A stretch of 56,910 nt of DNA, from contig QCRB01000007.1 in assembly GCA_003209425.1 (NCBI GenBank), positions 1 through 56,910 of the forward strand. The letters are read 5' to 3'. The position numbers and the translations under genes are program-made. The stretch comes from Prochlorococcus sp. AG-459-E08 (lineage in GTDB: Bacteria; Cyanobacteriota; Cyanobacteriia; PCC-6307; Cyanobiaceae). Below, in pieces: positions 50,304 through 56,910 of the stretch (position 1 is the stretch's first letter; every line of letters begins with the position of its first letter). Under the pieces are notes generated by a model, which was given only the letters and a program-made list of their open reading frames with translations, had not been told where the DNA came from and did not search any database.

Positions 50304-51833
50304 ATGGATAAGTATGATGTTGTAATAGTTGGAAGTGGAATAGGGGGGCTATGTTGCGGTTCGATTCTCGCTTTATCCGGTAAAAAGGTACTTATATGTG
50401 AAGCTCATAACCAACCGGGAGGTGTTGCTCACAGTTTCAAAAGAAAAGGTTACACTTTCGAATCAGGTCCTTCATTGTGGAGTGGAATAGGTAAATGGCC
50501 AACAACTAATCCCTTAGGGCAAATTCTTAAATTACTTGATGAAGAAGTTGAACTATCTCAATACAAAGGTTGGCAAGTAATTGTCCCAGAGGGCAATTTT
50601 AATCTTGATGTGGGGGAAGAACCTTTTAAACAAACAATTAAAGCTTTAAGAGGTGAGAAATCTGTTAAAGAATGGGAATCATTTATTTCCGAAATAAAGC
50701 CTCTTAGCCAAATAATAAATGAAATACCTTTACTCTCATTTTCTCCCGAATCAATAAATTTCTTAGATCTAATAAATTTAACCTCAAAATTTTTACCTAA
50801 TATCAATCAAATACCAAAAATTAATAAAGGCTTCGGGAATTTAGTAAATAATCATCTAGAGGATCCTTTTCTCAGAAATTGGGTTGATTTATTGAGCTTT
50901 TTGATAAGTGGTATGTCAATGCATGATACAAATACAGCTGCGATGGCTACTTTATTTAACGAATGGTTTGAACCAAATTCATACCTTGAATACCCCAAAG
51001 GAGGTAGTGAATCTATCGTAAAAGCCTTAATTAATGGATTTAAAAAAAATGGAGGAGAATTAATTCTTTCTTCCAGAGTAAAGACAATTAACTTCAATAA
51101 AAATTTAGCCACAGGTATAACTCTTAATAATGGTTCTAGTTATAGTTGTGAATCTGTTGTCACGAATACTGATGTTTGGAATTTAAAGAAGTTGATTCCA
51201 AATGAAATTTCAAAAAAATGGAATACAAAAGTTTTGAACCCTAATAAATGTGATTCTTTCCTTCATATACATCTAGGTTTTGATGCTGATGGTCTTGAAA
51301 ATTTGCCAATACATGCGATACATGTCGATGAGTGGGGAAAAGGTATAACCGCAGAAAGAAATATAGCTGTTTTTTCAATCCCATCTGTTTTAGATAAAAA
51401 TATGGCCCCTGAAGGAAAACATGTTCTTCATGGATATACTCCCGCAAATGAACCTTGGGAAATTTGGGAAAACTTAAATCCAAAGGAACTAGAATATAGA
51501 AATTTGAAAGAAGAAAGATGTTCAATATTCCTTAATGTAGTGCGAAAATTCATCCCTGATATAGATGAAAGGATTGATTTAAAGATGCTAGGAACCCCAA
51601 TCACTCATAAAAAATTCACCAATACCTATTGCGGTAGTTACGGCCCTGCATTATCTGCAGCAAAAGGTCTTTTCCCAGGCTGCAAAACTCCAGTGAAAAA
51701 TTTATTTACTTGCGGTGCAAGTACATTTCCAGGTATTGGAATTCCTGCTGTTTCAGCAAGTGGCGCTTACGCAGCTGAAAAAATTATTGGTAAAAAAGAA
51801 TTCAAAACTCTTCTTAAGAAAATAAATTTATGA
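50304..51833 (+). CDS. CrtI/CrtISO-family FAD-dependent oxidoreductase
   Basis: 509 residues. The N-terminal dinucleotide-binding motif DVVIVGSGIGGLCCGSIL is followed by the E-A-H-x-x-PGG FAD-ribose motif and GYTFESGPSLW, as in phytoene desaturase and carotenoid isomerase relatives. The C-terminal FAD motif is NLFTCGASTFPGIGIPAVSASGAYAAEKI. It is closer in pattern to the CrtISO-like branch than to bacterial CrtI, but the substrate (a carotenoid or another polyene) is not certain. Probably membrane-associated. Confidence 0.82.
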   Translation: MDKYDVVIVGSGIGGLCCGSILALSGKKVLICEAHNQPGGVAHSFKRKGYTFESGPSLWSGIGKWPTTNPLGQILKLLDEEVELSQYKGWQVIVPEGNFNLDVGEEPFKQTIKALRGEKSVKEWESFISEIKPLSQIINEIPLLSFSPESINFLDLINLTSKFLPNINQIPKINKGFGNLVNNHLEDPFLRNWVDLLSFLISGMSMHDTNTAAMATLFNEWFEPNSYLEYPKGGSESIVKALINGFKKNGGELILSSRVKTINFNKNLATGITLNNGSSYSCESVVTNTDVWNLKKLIPNEISKKWNTKVLNPNKCDSFLHIHLGFDADGLENLPIHAIHVDEWGKGITAERNIAVFSIPSVLDKNMAPEGKHVLHGYTPANEPWEIWENLNPKELEYRNLKEERCSIFLNVVRKFIPDIDERIDLKMLGTPITHKKFTNTYCGSYGPALSAAKGLFPGCKTPVKNLFTCGASTFPGIGIPAVSASGAYAAEKIIGKKEFKTLLKKINL

Positions 51834-51950
51834 ATCAAGTTCTTTTTTATAACTCCACAAATACTTAGTTAAGAAATAAGAATAAAGAAAGCAAAAACGT
51901 TCAATAATGATAATCTTTATCTGAACATAAACTTAACTTATAACTCTTAT

Positions 51951-52154
51951 ATGTTTTTCTTATCAATTCCTCAAGCCTGGCATTTAGTTGGCACTTGGTC
52001 AGAACAACTTCCAAACGAGTCAAATCTTATAGGAATGGGCCAAACAGAATTAATGATGACTTTACATTCAATATTCGTTCCTCTCCTACTTGTGATTTCA
52101 TATTACCTATTCAATAGACTTAATAAAAACGAATCAAAGAAAATTAAAGGATGA
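51951..52154 (+). CDS. 67-residue membrane protein
   Basis: Polar N-terminal part (AWHLVGTWSEQLPNESNLIGMGQTE) and one strong hydrophobic helix (LHSIFVPLLLVISYYLF) with a basic end. Ordered and likely real; no family is recognised. Confidence 0.5.
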   Translation: MFFLSIPQAWHLVGTWSEQLPNESNLIGMGQTELMMTLHSIFVPLLLVISYYLFNRLNKNESKKIKG

Positions 52155-52166
52155 TCGTTTTAAAGT

Positions 52167-52457
52167 TTATTTAGCTGAACTTCTTCTAACTACTTTTCTG
52201 CCTGTAGAAGTATCAAGTCCGCTTGAATCTTTGGTTTGCGAATTAGCTTCAACATTATTAACTTCACTCTTATCCATTTCTGCGCAAACACCAACTACCA
52301 TGGCAGCCTGCATTTGATCTGGCAAATCTCCAATAGTTAATAAGGCCTTTAAAACTAATTGAAGTCGAGTTTGCCGATCAATTTCTGGTCTTAGTTTTTT
52401 TACAGTATTCCAAAGTTCCTGGGTAACTTCTTTTAAAAGTTCTCGATCTACAGCCAA
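52167..52457 (-). CDS. conserved cyanobacterial helical protein
   Basis: 96 residues. The helical N-terminal two-thirds (LLKEVTQELWNTVKKLRPEIDRQTRLQLVLKALLTIGDLPDQMQAAMVVGV) look conserved; the tail is Ser/Asn-rich and ends RKVVRRSSAK. No signal peptide. The function is unknown. Confidence 0.6.
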   Translation of the reverse strand: MAVDRELLKEVTQELWNTVKKLRPEIDRQTRLQLVLKALLTIGDLPDQMQAAMVVGVCAEMDKSEVNNVEANSQTKDSSGLDTSTGRKVVRRSSAK

Positions 52458-52547
52458 ATTAAATCCTTATTGTATTTCTACTAATCTAACAAAAAATTGG
52501 ATCCCGTAAAATAATATTCAATAAAAAGATTGTTAGTCGATATTTTT

Positions 52548-52754
52548 CTATCCGAATACAAGTTGCATTTGTTGATGCAATTCATTCTTCTCTTGCAAAA
52601 ATTCATCTTTGTTAATCTTTTTTAGAGTAAAAGTTCTATAAAATTTTTTTTGAATCTTTATTGGAGTATTTTCAAACTTTGCATTTTTGCTTATTAGAGA
52701 ATTCCACTCTTTTGAATTAAAAGGGGCATAAGGAGAAGATGAAATCACTTTCAT
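52548..52754 (-). CDS. 68-residue hypothetical protein
   Basis: Basic, partly helical (KVISSSPYAPFNSKEWNSLISKN, FYRTFTLKKINKDEFLQEKNELHQQMQLVF). A 20-base palindrome lies 15 bases before its start and may control it. No family is recognised. Confidence 0.5.
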   Translation of the reverse strand: MKVISSSPYAPFNSKEWNSLISKNAKFENTPIKIQKKFYRTFTLKKINKDEFLQEKNELHQQMQLVFG

Positions 52755-52769
52755 ATCTTAATAATACAT

Positions 52770-52789
52770 CTGTACTAATAATAGTACAG
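52770..52789. promoter_or_regulatory. palindromic operator-like site
   Basis: Perfect 7-bp inverted repeat CTGTACT-AATAAT-AGTACAG directly upstream of the minus-strand gene at 52754. AGTAC half-sites are also the core of the cyanobacterial LexA box, but the spacing is different. It resembles the palindrome at 32957-32975. Confidence 0.45.
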
Positions 52790-53042
52790 ATTTACTATAG
52801 TGCAACAAGCTAGATCGCTTTTCTTTAAGAGTCTTTGAGAGTGAATTGATTATCTAATTTTTATAAATTTAATAGTTTCATAAATGAATCAACGTACCAT
52901 AAATAACTTCTTGATCCCTTTTTTAGTGTTTCAAAACTCTTCTAGCTAAAAACCCTTTTAAAATAGTGAATTTGTTGAAATTAACATAGACGAGATATTT
53001 TTAATAATCCTTACTATAAAAAGACTAATGAATTGATAAAAA

Positions 53043-53351
53043 ATGCTTCTTAGTAATCAAAAAAGGCTAAAGATCCAGGGAATAATTAAAAGAATTGCTC
53101 AAGATAAATCGATTACATTAGAAGAAAGGATATATGTTGAGAAATTTGCACACCATAATTCTACAATTTCTCTTTGGCTGAAAAAAGCTAACAGCTTCAG
53201 AAGGAATGGTACAAAAAATGATGGGGGAATTGATAACCTCTTACAATTATTTGGGATAGACGGATTAGATAAAGAAAATCATTTCAACCCAAATGAAGAT
53301 GATATATCAGATTGGTTTGGCGGTGCTCCTGGTTGGCTAAGAAGAAGTTAG
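53043..53351 (+). CDS. conserved hypothetical protein
   Basis: 102 residues, basic helical N-terminus (NQKRLKIQGIIKRIAQDKSITLEERIYVEKFAHHNSTISLWLKKA) and an acidic, Gly/Trp-rich C-terminus (DDISDWFGGAPGWLRRS). The ending looks like a conserved motif. The function is unknown. The 253 bases before it (52790-53042) hold no gene. Confidence 0.6.
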   Translation: MLLSNQKRLKIQGIIKRIAQDKSITLEERIYVEKFAHHNSTISLWLKKANSFRRNGTKNDGGIDNLLQLFGIDGLDKENHFNPNEDDISDWFGGAPGWLRRS

Positions 53352-53625
53352 ATGAATTAATTATTCAATTTACCCATGCTGTCTTACACAAATATATACT
53401 CATAAAAGATATTAATACCCAAAAAAACCATGGTATAAATTTAATAGGAACTAAATATTTTTTTGAAAATGTTTTCATATGGATTTTTTTTCTAGATTAT
53501 TTCTTCCTTACCGTTTTTGAGAATAGGTTTAATTGCTCTATTTATAGATTAAAGAATATTTGAATAGTCAAAGATATTAAATCACTTTAAGTAGATAAAA
53601 GTTAATTAGCTTTAATCATCAATGT

Positions 53626-53766
53626 CTAAGCAACTTTATTTTCAGTATTCATTGTAAAATTTAATATTTTTTCCTCATCATGGTCTGAAACATTCCAATA
53701 TTTTATAAGTCTTTCTAGTTCATCAATCCTCTTTTTGGCATTTGCAATTTTTTCAGTAGTTGTCAT
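53626..53766 (-). CDS. 46-residue helical protein
   Basis: MTTTEKIANAKKRIDELERL, then IKYWNVSDHDEEKILNFTMN; one amphipathic helix pair of natural composition. Too short for most gene finders; no family is recognised. Confidence 0.45.
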   Translation of the reverse strand: MTTTEKIANAKKRIDELERLIKYWNVSDHDEEKILNFTMNTENKVA

Positions 53767-53920
53767 ATAAAATTTTAATCTATCCAATTAATACATGAAA
53801 AAAAAATATTTCAATGGACAACAAATTTTTTGATCATAAATATTAATTTTTAGTTAATTATTTAAATACATTATAGACCTCGAACATCTAAGTAATTATA
53901 CTTAAAGAAAAACTAAATTT

Positions 53921-54430
53921 ATGAAGAAATTAAATTCTTTGATTTTGAATAGTACCGTCAACTTCTTAGACTTCATATACTCTGGCAGATCTTTACAAAG
54001 ATTTTGGGTTCTAGAAGTAATAGCTAGATCACCTTATTTTGCATTCCTTTCAGTTCTTCATTTTAAAGAATCCCTAGGAATTAAAAATGAAACAACAATG
54101 ATATTAATGAAAGAACATTTTTATCAAGCTATTAACGAAACTGAGCACCTTAAAGAAATGGAGAAAAGAGGGGGAGATAGATTCTGGATTGATAGATTTT
54201 TTGCGAGACACCTTGTGCTTGTTTATTATTGGATCATGGTTTTTTATTATTTCCTCTCTCCAGCTAATGCTTATGACGTCAACATAAAAATTGAAGAACA
54301 TGCATTTGAAACTTATTCTAAATATTTAATAGATAATCCAAATGACCAAAAAATAAAAGAAATCGCTCAAGATGAATTAAATCATGTCAAAGAACTTAAC
54401 CAAGCTTTGTCAATGCTTAATACAGTTTAG
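53921..54430 (+). CDS. plastid-type terminal oxidase (PTOX / alternative oxidase family)
   Basis: 169-residue di-iron quinol oxidase that passes electrons from plastoquinol to oxygen, a safety valve for the photosynthetic chain. The six iron ligands are all visible: E32 (LEVIARSPYF), E73 and H76 (NETEHLKEM), E125 or E126 (EEHAFETY), E152 and H155 (DELNHV). It is shorter than plant PTOX because the targeting peptide and plant insertions are absent. Its end overlaps the convergent NdhF-like gene by four bases. PTOX genes are known from surface-ocean picocyanobacteria and phages. Confidence 0.93.
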   Translation: MKKLNSLILNSTVNFLDFIYSGRSLQRFWVLEVIARSPYFAFLSVLHFKESLGIKNETTMILMKEHFYQAINETEHLKEMEKRGGDRFWIDRFFARHLVLVYYWIMVFYYFLSPANAYDVNIKIEEHAFETYSKYLIDNPNDQKIKEIAQDELNHVKELNQALSMLNTV

Positions 54431-54861
54431 ATTAGCGCTGAAAAATCTATAAGCAATATTGAAATCATTAAAGAAGAAGATATAAATCCTAGGCCAATCA
54501 TCAATGCGACATAACCTTTTTTTCTAGGTAATCTATAAAAAGATATTCCAATTATTAACATCATTATTAATGAGAAAAAAATTATAATTTTTTCATTTAT
54601 TAAATTAAGATGTATAACTAAATTTGTTTCTTCAAAAAATTTAAGGAATTCAGATAAAACTAATTCTTTTTCTATTTTCTTGAAATAGTCAAATGAGCTT
54701 ATCAAAGCAGAACTTAATAAAGATAATGCAAAAAGCGCAGTAACTGGTTTTGTTAGCCTGTTAAGTGTTCTGTTAAAACTTACCAATAAAATAAAAATTG
54801 ATAGAGTAGTAACTAGAGGTATTAAAGGTATAAGAATTGTTGAATTTATGAAATTCCCCAC
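54427..54861 (-). CDS. stand-alone protein resembling the N-terminus of NdhF
   Basis: 144-residue membrane protein with four hydrophobic segments. LIPLIPLVTTLSIFILLVSFNRTLNRLTKPVTALFALSLLSSALIS, then HLNLINEKIIIFFSLIMMLIIGISFYRLPRKKGYVALMIGLGFISSSLM, follow the order of the first four helices of cyanobacterial NDH-1 subunit NdhF (IPL-x-PL, SFNRTMNRLTKPV, LHLDFITDKIS, KKGYVRF-x3-LG-x2-SSSML, recalled from memory). The proton-channel domain is missing, and PTOX occupies the DNA downstream, so this is not a simple frameshift. It may be a decayed NdhF paralog or a small NDH-1-associated protein. Confidence 0.6.
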   Translation of the reverse strand: MGNFINSTILIPLIPLVTTLSIFILLVSFNRTLNRLTKPVTALFALSLLSSALISSFDYFKKIEKELVLSEFLKFFEETNLVIHLNLINEKIIIFFSLIMMLIIGISFYRLPRKKGYVALMIGLGFISSSLMISILLIDFSALI

Positions 54862-55007
54862 GAAAATAATATGTATCTAACTTAAAATTTTATATTATTT
54901 CGACGCTTTATTTTATTAAGTAAGTTTTTTAAAATCTTAAATGTAATTAGTACCTATTGCATTCTGTGTAAATTGATACCAAAATTAAATTAGTACTAAT
55001 AAATAAA

Positions 55008-55109
55008 ATGTTGGCCATTTCTGAAATTATTGTTGCAAGTGCTATCTTCTTAGGAATTGTATATTGGGAAGTTAAATTTCTATACACCAAAATCACTGTA
55101 GCAAAATAA
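55008..55109 (+). CDS. 33-residue membrane peptide
   Basis: MLAISEIIVASAIFLGIVYW followed by a basic end (EVKFLYTKITVAK): one membrane helix. The composition (Ser/Ala/Gly in the helix) is more natural than random AT-rich translation. No family is recognised. Confidence 0.45.
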   Translation: MLAISEIIVASAIFLGIVYWEVKFLYTKITVAK

Positions 55110-55224
55110 CTTCACTCAAAACAGGAAATTAAAAACGCAAAAAATTTAAATAAAATTTAAGAATCTAAGTTGACAAAAAAAGCTCTAAATATGAGAGAAT
55201 AAACACAAATTCAAAGTCCCTCTA

Positions 55225-55362
55225 ATGAGCGAAGCCCAAAATCCTAATACTAACTCAACTCAGCAGCAGCAACAGCAACAGCAACAATCCTATACAGACA
55301 GCAAAATTAATTCTGCTGAGAGTGAGAGGCTTTATCTTGAGATGAAAGAAGCTTGGCTTTAA
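55225..55362 (+). CDS. 45-residue protein with poly-glutamine run
   Basis: Reads MSEAQNPNTNST, nine Gln, then SYTDSKINSAESERLYLEMK and EAWL. The CAG/CAA repeat stands out in AT-rich DNA and may vary in length among strains. A TTGACA sequence (near 55171) about 55 bases upstream may be a -35 element. The C-terminal helix looks conserved; the function is unknown. Confidence 0.5.
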   Translation: MSEAQNPNTNSTQQQQQQQQQSYTDSKINSAESERLYLEMKEAWL

Positions 55363-55482
55363 TTTTAATTCGTGTTTGGAATAATATTTCTATAAATCTG
55401 TAATTTTTTTTAATTTTGATGCATTCAATACTTTTTTATTTTTTATTCCCTTTAAATTTTGTTTAATCGCAAAATTAATCTG

Positions 55483-55614
55483 TTGAGAAAACTAAAGAGG
55501 ATAGAGAAAATTAACGGAAGGCTTGCAATGGGAGGGTTGATATATTTAGTTTTTACAAAATTAGTTTCCAACCGTGCCGACATATTAGACCAGCTTAAAT
55601 CTTATTTAGTTTAA
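55483..55614 (+). CDS. minimal HLIP-like protein
   Basis: 43 residues from a TTG start (another in-frame TTG at 55459 adds eight). KRIEKINGRLAMGGLIYLVFTKL has the E-x-x-N-G-R-x-A-M-x-G chlorophyll-binding pattern of high-light-inducible proteins, but the helix is short and the TTGQIIPG end is absent. It may be a very short HLIP or a degenerate one. It stands alone. Confidence 0.55.
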   Translation: MRKLKRIEKINGRLAMGGLIYLVFTKLVSNRADILDQLKSYLV

Positions 55615-55630
55615 GAAATGAATTAAATCA

Positions 55631-55723
55631 TTAGCCAGGAATATTTCTTTCTATATAAGCGTCAGTTAAAGCTAAAATTAACCCCAATAATGTTGAAAAT
55701 ATAGCTATTTCAGTTGATTCCAT
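55631..55723 (-). CDS. 30-residue membrane peptide
   Basis: MESTEIAIFSTLLGLILALTDAYIERNIPG: one hydrophobic helix with acidic N-terminus. A small, well-formed ORF resembling cyanobacterial photosystem-associated micro-subunits in size, but with no recognised family. Confidence 0.4.
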   Translation of the reverse strand: MESTEIAIFSTLLGLILALTDAYIERNIPG

Positions 55724-55791
55724 TTTATTTTTGAATTACCCCTAGTTTGCTAAATAATTCAAAGTTCGGCAACAAAACCAATAACTTAATA

Positions 55792-55807
55792 TAGTACGTA
55801 TATACTA
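55792..55807. promoter_or_regulatory. short palindrome before DUF3104 gene
   Basis: TAGTA-CGTATA-TACTA lies 13 bases before the GTG start at 55821. It includes a TATACT that could simply be the -10 element. Confidence 0.3.
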
Positions 55808-55820
55808 TTAGCTATTTATT

Positions 55821-56069
55821 GTGAGTTCAGCAACTCCTGAGTTTCTTTTCGTTAGGGCTGGTGATTATGTCGCAATTAAAAAAGAAAATTGCGGAAATAC
55901 TAAGGAAGAGAATAAAAATTATTGGGTCGGTCAAGTTATCGACTGTATAGGAGGAGCTAGAAATCCAAATTCATGGACCTTGTTTCAAGTTGCCAATATT
56001 GATAATGGAGAGATCACTATAATCAACGCAGATATTGTAGAAAAAATTTTGAAGCCTTCTGAAAGTTAA
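55821..56069 (+). CDS. DUF3104 family protein
   Basis: 82 residues from a GTG start. FVRAGDYVAIKKENCGNTKEENKNYWVGQVIDCIGGARNPNSWTLFQVANIDNGEITIINADIVEKIL matches the DUF3104 family as I recall it (picocyanobacteria), with the WxGxVIxCxGGAR core. A small beta-barrel (SH3-like) is likely. The function is unknown. Confidence 0.78.
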   Translation: MSSATPEFLFVRAGDYVAIKKENCGNTKEENKNYWVGQVIDCIGGARNPNSWTLFQVANIDNGEITIINADIVEKILKPSES

Positions 56070-56141
56070 GCCTATGAATAATCGAACAAACTTCCTTAAG
56101 TATTACAAAAACAAAAGGCAAAATGCACGCTTTAAAGGGAA

Positions 56142-56910
56142 TCACCCCAGTTCCAAGCAGGCAAGTCCGTATACTTGATTCATTGGGCAGGGAGGTTGAA
56201 TGCCTTTATACATTCTGTAAGTTTTTGATATTTCCTCAAATCCCAAACTTGATAAAAGATAATTTGCATAAGGATTCAGATTAGAGCAATCCAATAAGAT
56301 TTGGGCATCTAAATCACCAACTAACTCCCTTATCAATAGTTCAGCAAGTGGTGGGGTATCCGCTAAAAGAGGTCCGATTCTCCAGCCTTGCTCATTATCA
56401 TCCAATACACAAGGTCTTATCCTGCCAAATCCATGGCACATCCCATTAGTATCGACAATTGCACTGACATTACCATGAGAATTTTTCAACCAGTCATTTA
56501 GAAAATGCGGTCTGGGACTAGGTTCTCTTTGATCATCATAAATTAGGACCGCTTCTGAGGAAATTTTATTGCCTGGAACAACTTTAAAAGAATGAAATTG
56601 ATCTTTATAGAAATTTCTCAATGGCAAATCTTGAGACCCATTTAATTTCCATCGATTTGTAATGGAAGATTTTCTAAACCCCCACTTTGCGTAATCATTC
56701 AATCTATCTGGGGCAGCCTCAAGACCAATACAATCAACATTTTTTAAATATTCGAGGGCATGTTTCCATAATCTCACTCCATATCCATTATTTCGGAATT
56801 CTTTTTTAACGATAAATAAACCTATAAAACCATAGGAGGAATTATATTTTATACACGCAATAGAACCGATAGGATTATCGTCGAGACAAGCTACCCATAC
56901 CCCTTGTTTA
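56142..56910 (-). CDS. GNAT family acetyltransferase (5' end outside the window)
   Basis: The reading frame is open to the window edge, so at least 255 residues are present and the N-terminus is missing. The acetyl-CoA-binding motif A is at the upstream end: GFIGLFIVKKEFRNNGYGVRLWKHAL (R-x-x-G-x-G variant). A GTG at 56775-56777 is inside this motif and is not the real start. The C-terminal domain (SSEAVLIYDDQREPSPRPHFLNDWL, GFGRIRPCVLDDNEQGWRIGPLLADTPPLAELLIREL) is like YitH/HolE-type two-domain acetyltransferases. The substrate is unknown. Confidence 0.82.
   Translation of the reverse strand, partial: KQGVWVACLDDNPIGSIACIKYNSSYGFIGLFIVKKEFRNNGYGVRLWKHALEYLKNVDCIGLEAAPDRLNDYAKWGFRKSSITNRWKLNGSQDLPLRNFYKDQFHSFKVVPGNKISSEAVLIYDDQREPSPRPHFLNDWLKNSHGNVSAIVDTNGMCHGFGRIRPCVLDDNEQGWRIGPLLADTPPLAELLIRELVGDLDAQILLDCSNLNPYANYLLSSLGFEEISKTYRMYKGIQPPCPMNQVYGLACLELG

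Noticed and set aside
51241-51525. 94-residue minus-strand ORF
   Set aside because: Antisense to the CrtI-like gene; no independent support.
53312-53563. 83-residue plus-strand ORF
   Set aside because: Starts inside the 53043-53351 gene in another frame, and the rest is Phe/Ile/Asn-rich translation of spacer.

Overview
The window reads as a chromosome segment of a high-light-adapted marine picocyanobacterium, most probably Prochlorococcus (HL clade). The reasons are very low GC, short spacers, a pipX-pipY pair, a cyanobacterial-type CobI, a plastoquinol terminal oxidase (PTOX), phage-type high-light-inducible proteins (TTGQIIPG ending), and many tiny genes of families known mainly from marine Prochlorococcus and Synechococcus (DUF1651, DUF3303, DUF3764, DUF3104). 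The strain cannot be told from the sequence alone. LAYOUT. Positions 1-22.9 kb are core housekeeping: murE, a glutaredoxin-like gene and yidD (minus strand); rpsD, two trans-sulfuration enzymes and cysK (plus strand, sulfur amino acids); queA, pdhC, a YlqD-like gene, an acyl-CoA/ACP synthetase and lipB (minus strand; lipB makes the lipoyl group that PdhC carries); hpf, deoC, recO and a DgdA-like glycosyltransferase (plus strand); then proC, sepF, pipY, pipX, ecfT-like, der, a DUF1823-like gene, cobI, miaE-like and aroQ (minus strand). Two tRNA genes (Tyr-GTA, Thr-GGT; 22970-23132) close this block. From 23.1 to about 37.5 kb lies an accessory region directly after the tRNAs. It holds small paralogous genes, a SIMPL-domain protein, an operon of small alpha+beta proteins (ABM-like, DUF3764), a phage-type hli operon, a compact four-gene operon (aspartate-carbamoyltransferase-like, AsnB-like, M20 carbamoylase-like, DUF1028), and a second small-protein cluster (DUF3303, DUF3764, DUF1651) that contains a decayed copy of the ABM-like gene. 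Two copies of one small gene (MNYGLG family) lie at 23.4 and 33.1 kb and bracket about 10 kb of this region. No integrase or transposase is visible. From 37.7 to 42.0 kb come thiD-tenA (thiamin pyrimidine salvage), a photolyase/cryptochrome-like gene and a proline iminopeptidase. From 42.1 to 56.9 kb the window is a mosaic of microgenes and scattered recognisable genes: CPBP protease, arfB, bcp, tatA, a Nif11-like gene, a CrtI/CrtISO-like oxidoreductase, PTOX next to a stand-alone NdhF-N-terminus-like membrane protein, a minimal HLIP-like gene and a GNAT acetyltransferase cut by the window end. STRONGEST LEADS. (1) The four-gene operon at 27656-32843: its carbamoyltransferase keeps the carbamoyl-phosphate motifs but has lost the aspartate-binding residues, so it probably uses another amine. 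(2) A hairpin leader element repeated three times in front of ABM/DUF3764 genes. (3) The PTOX plus mini-NdhF-like pair. (4) A candidate small RNA behind an isolated terminator at 42119-42146. All identifications were made by reading the sequence; no database search was run.
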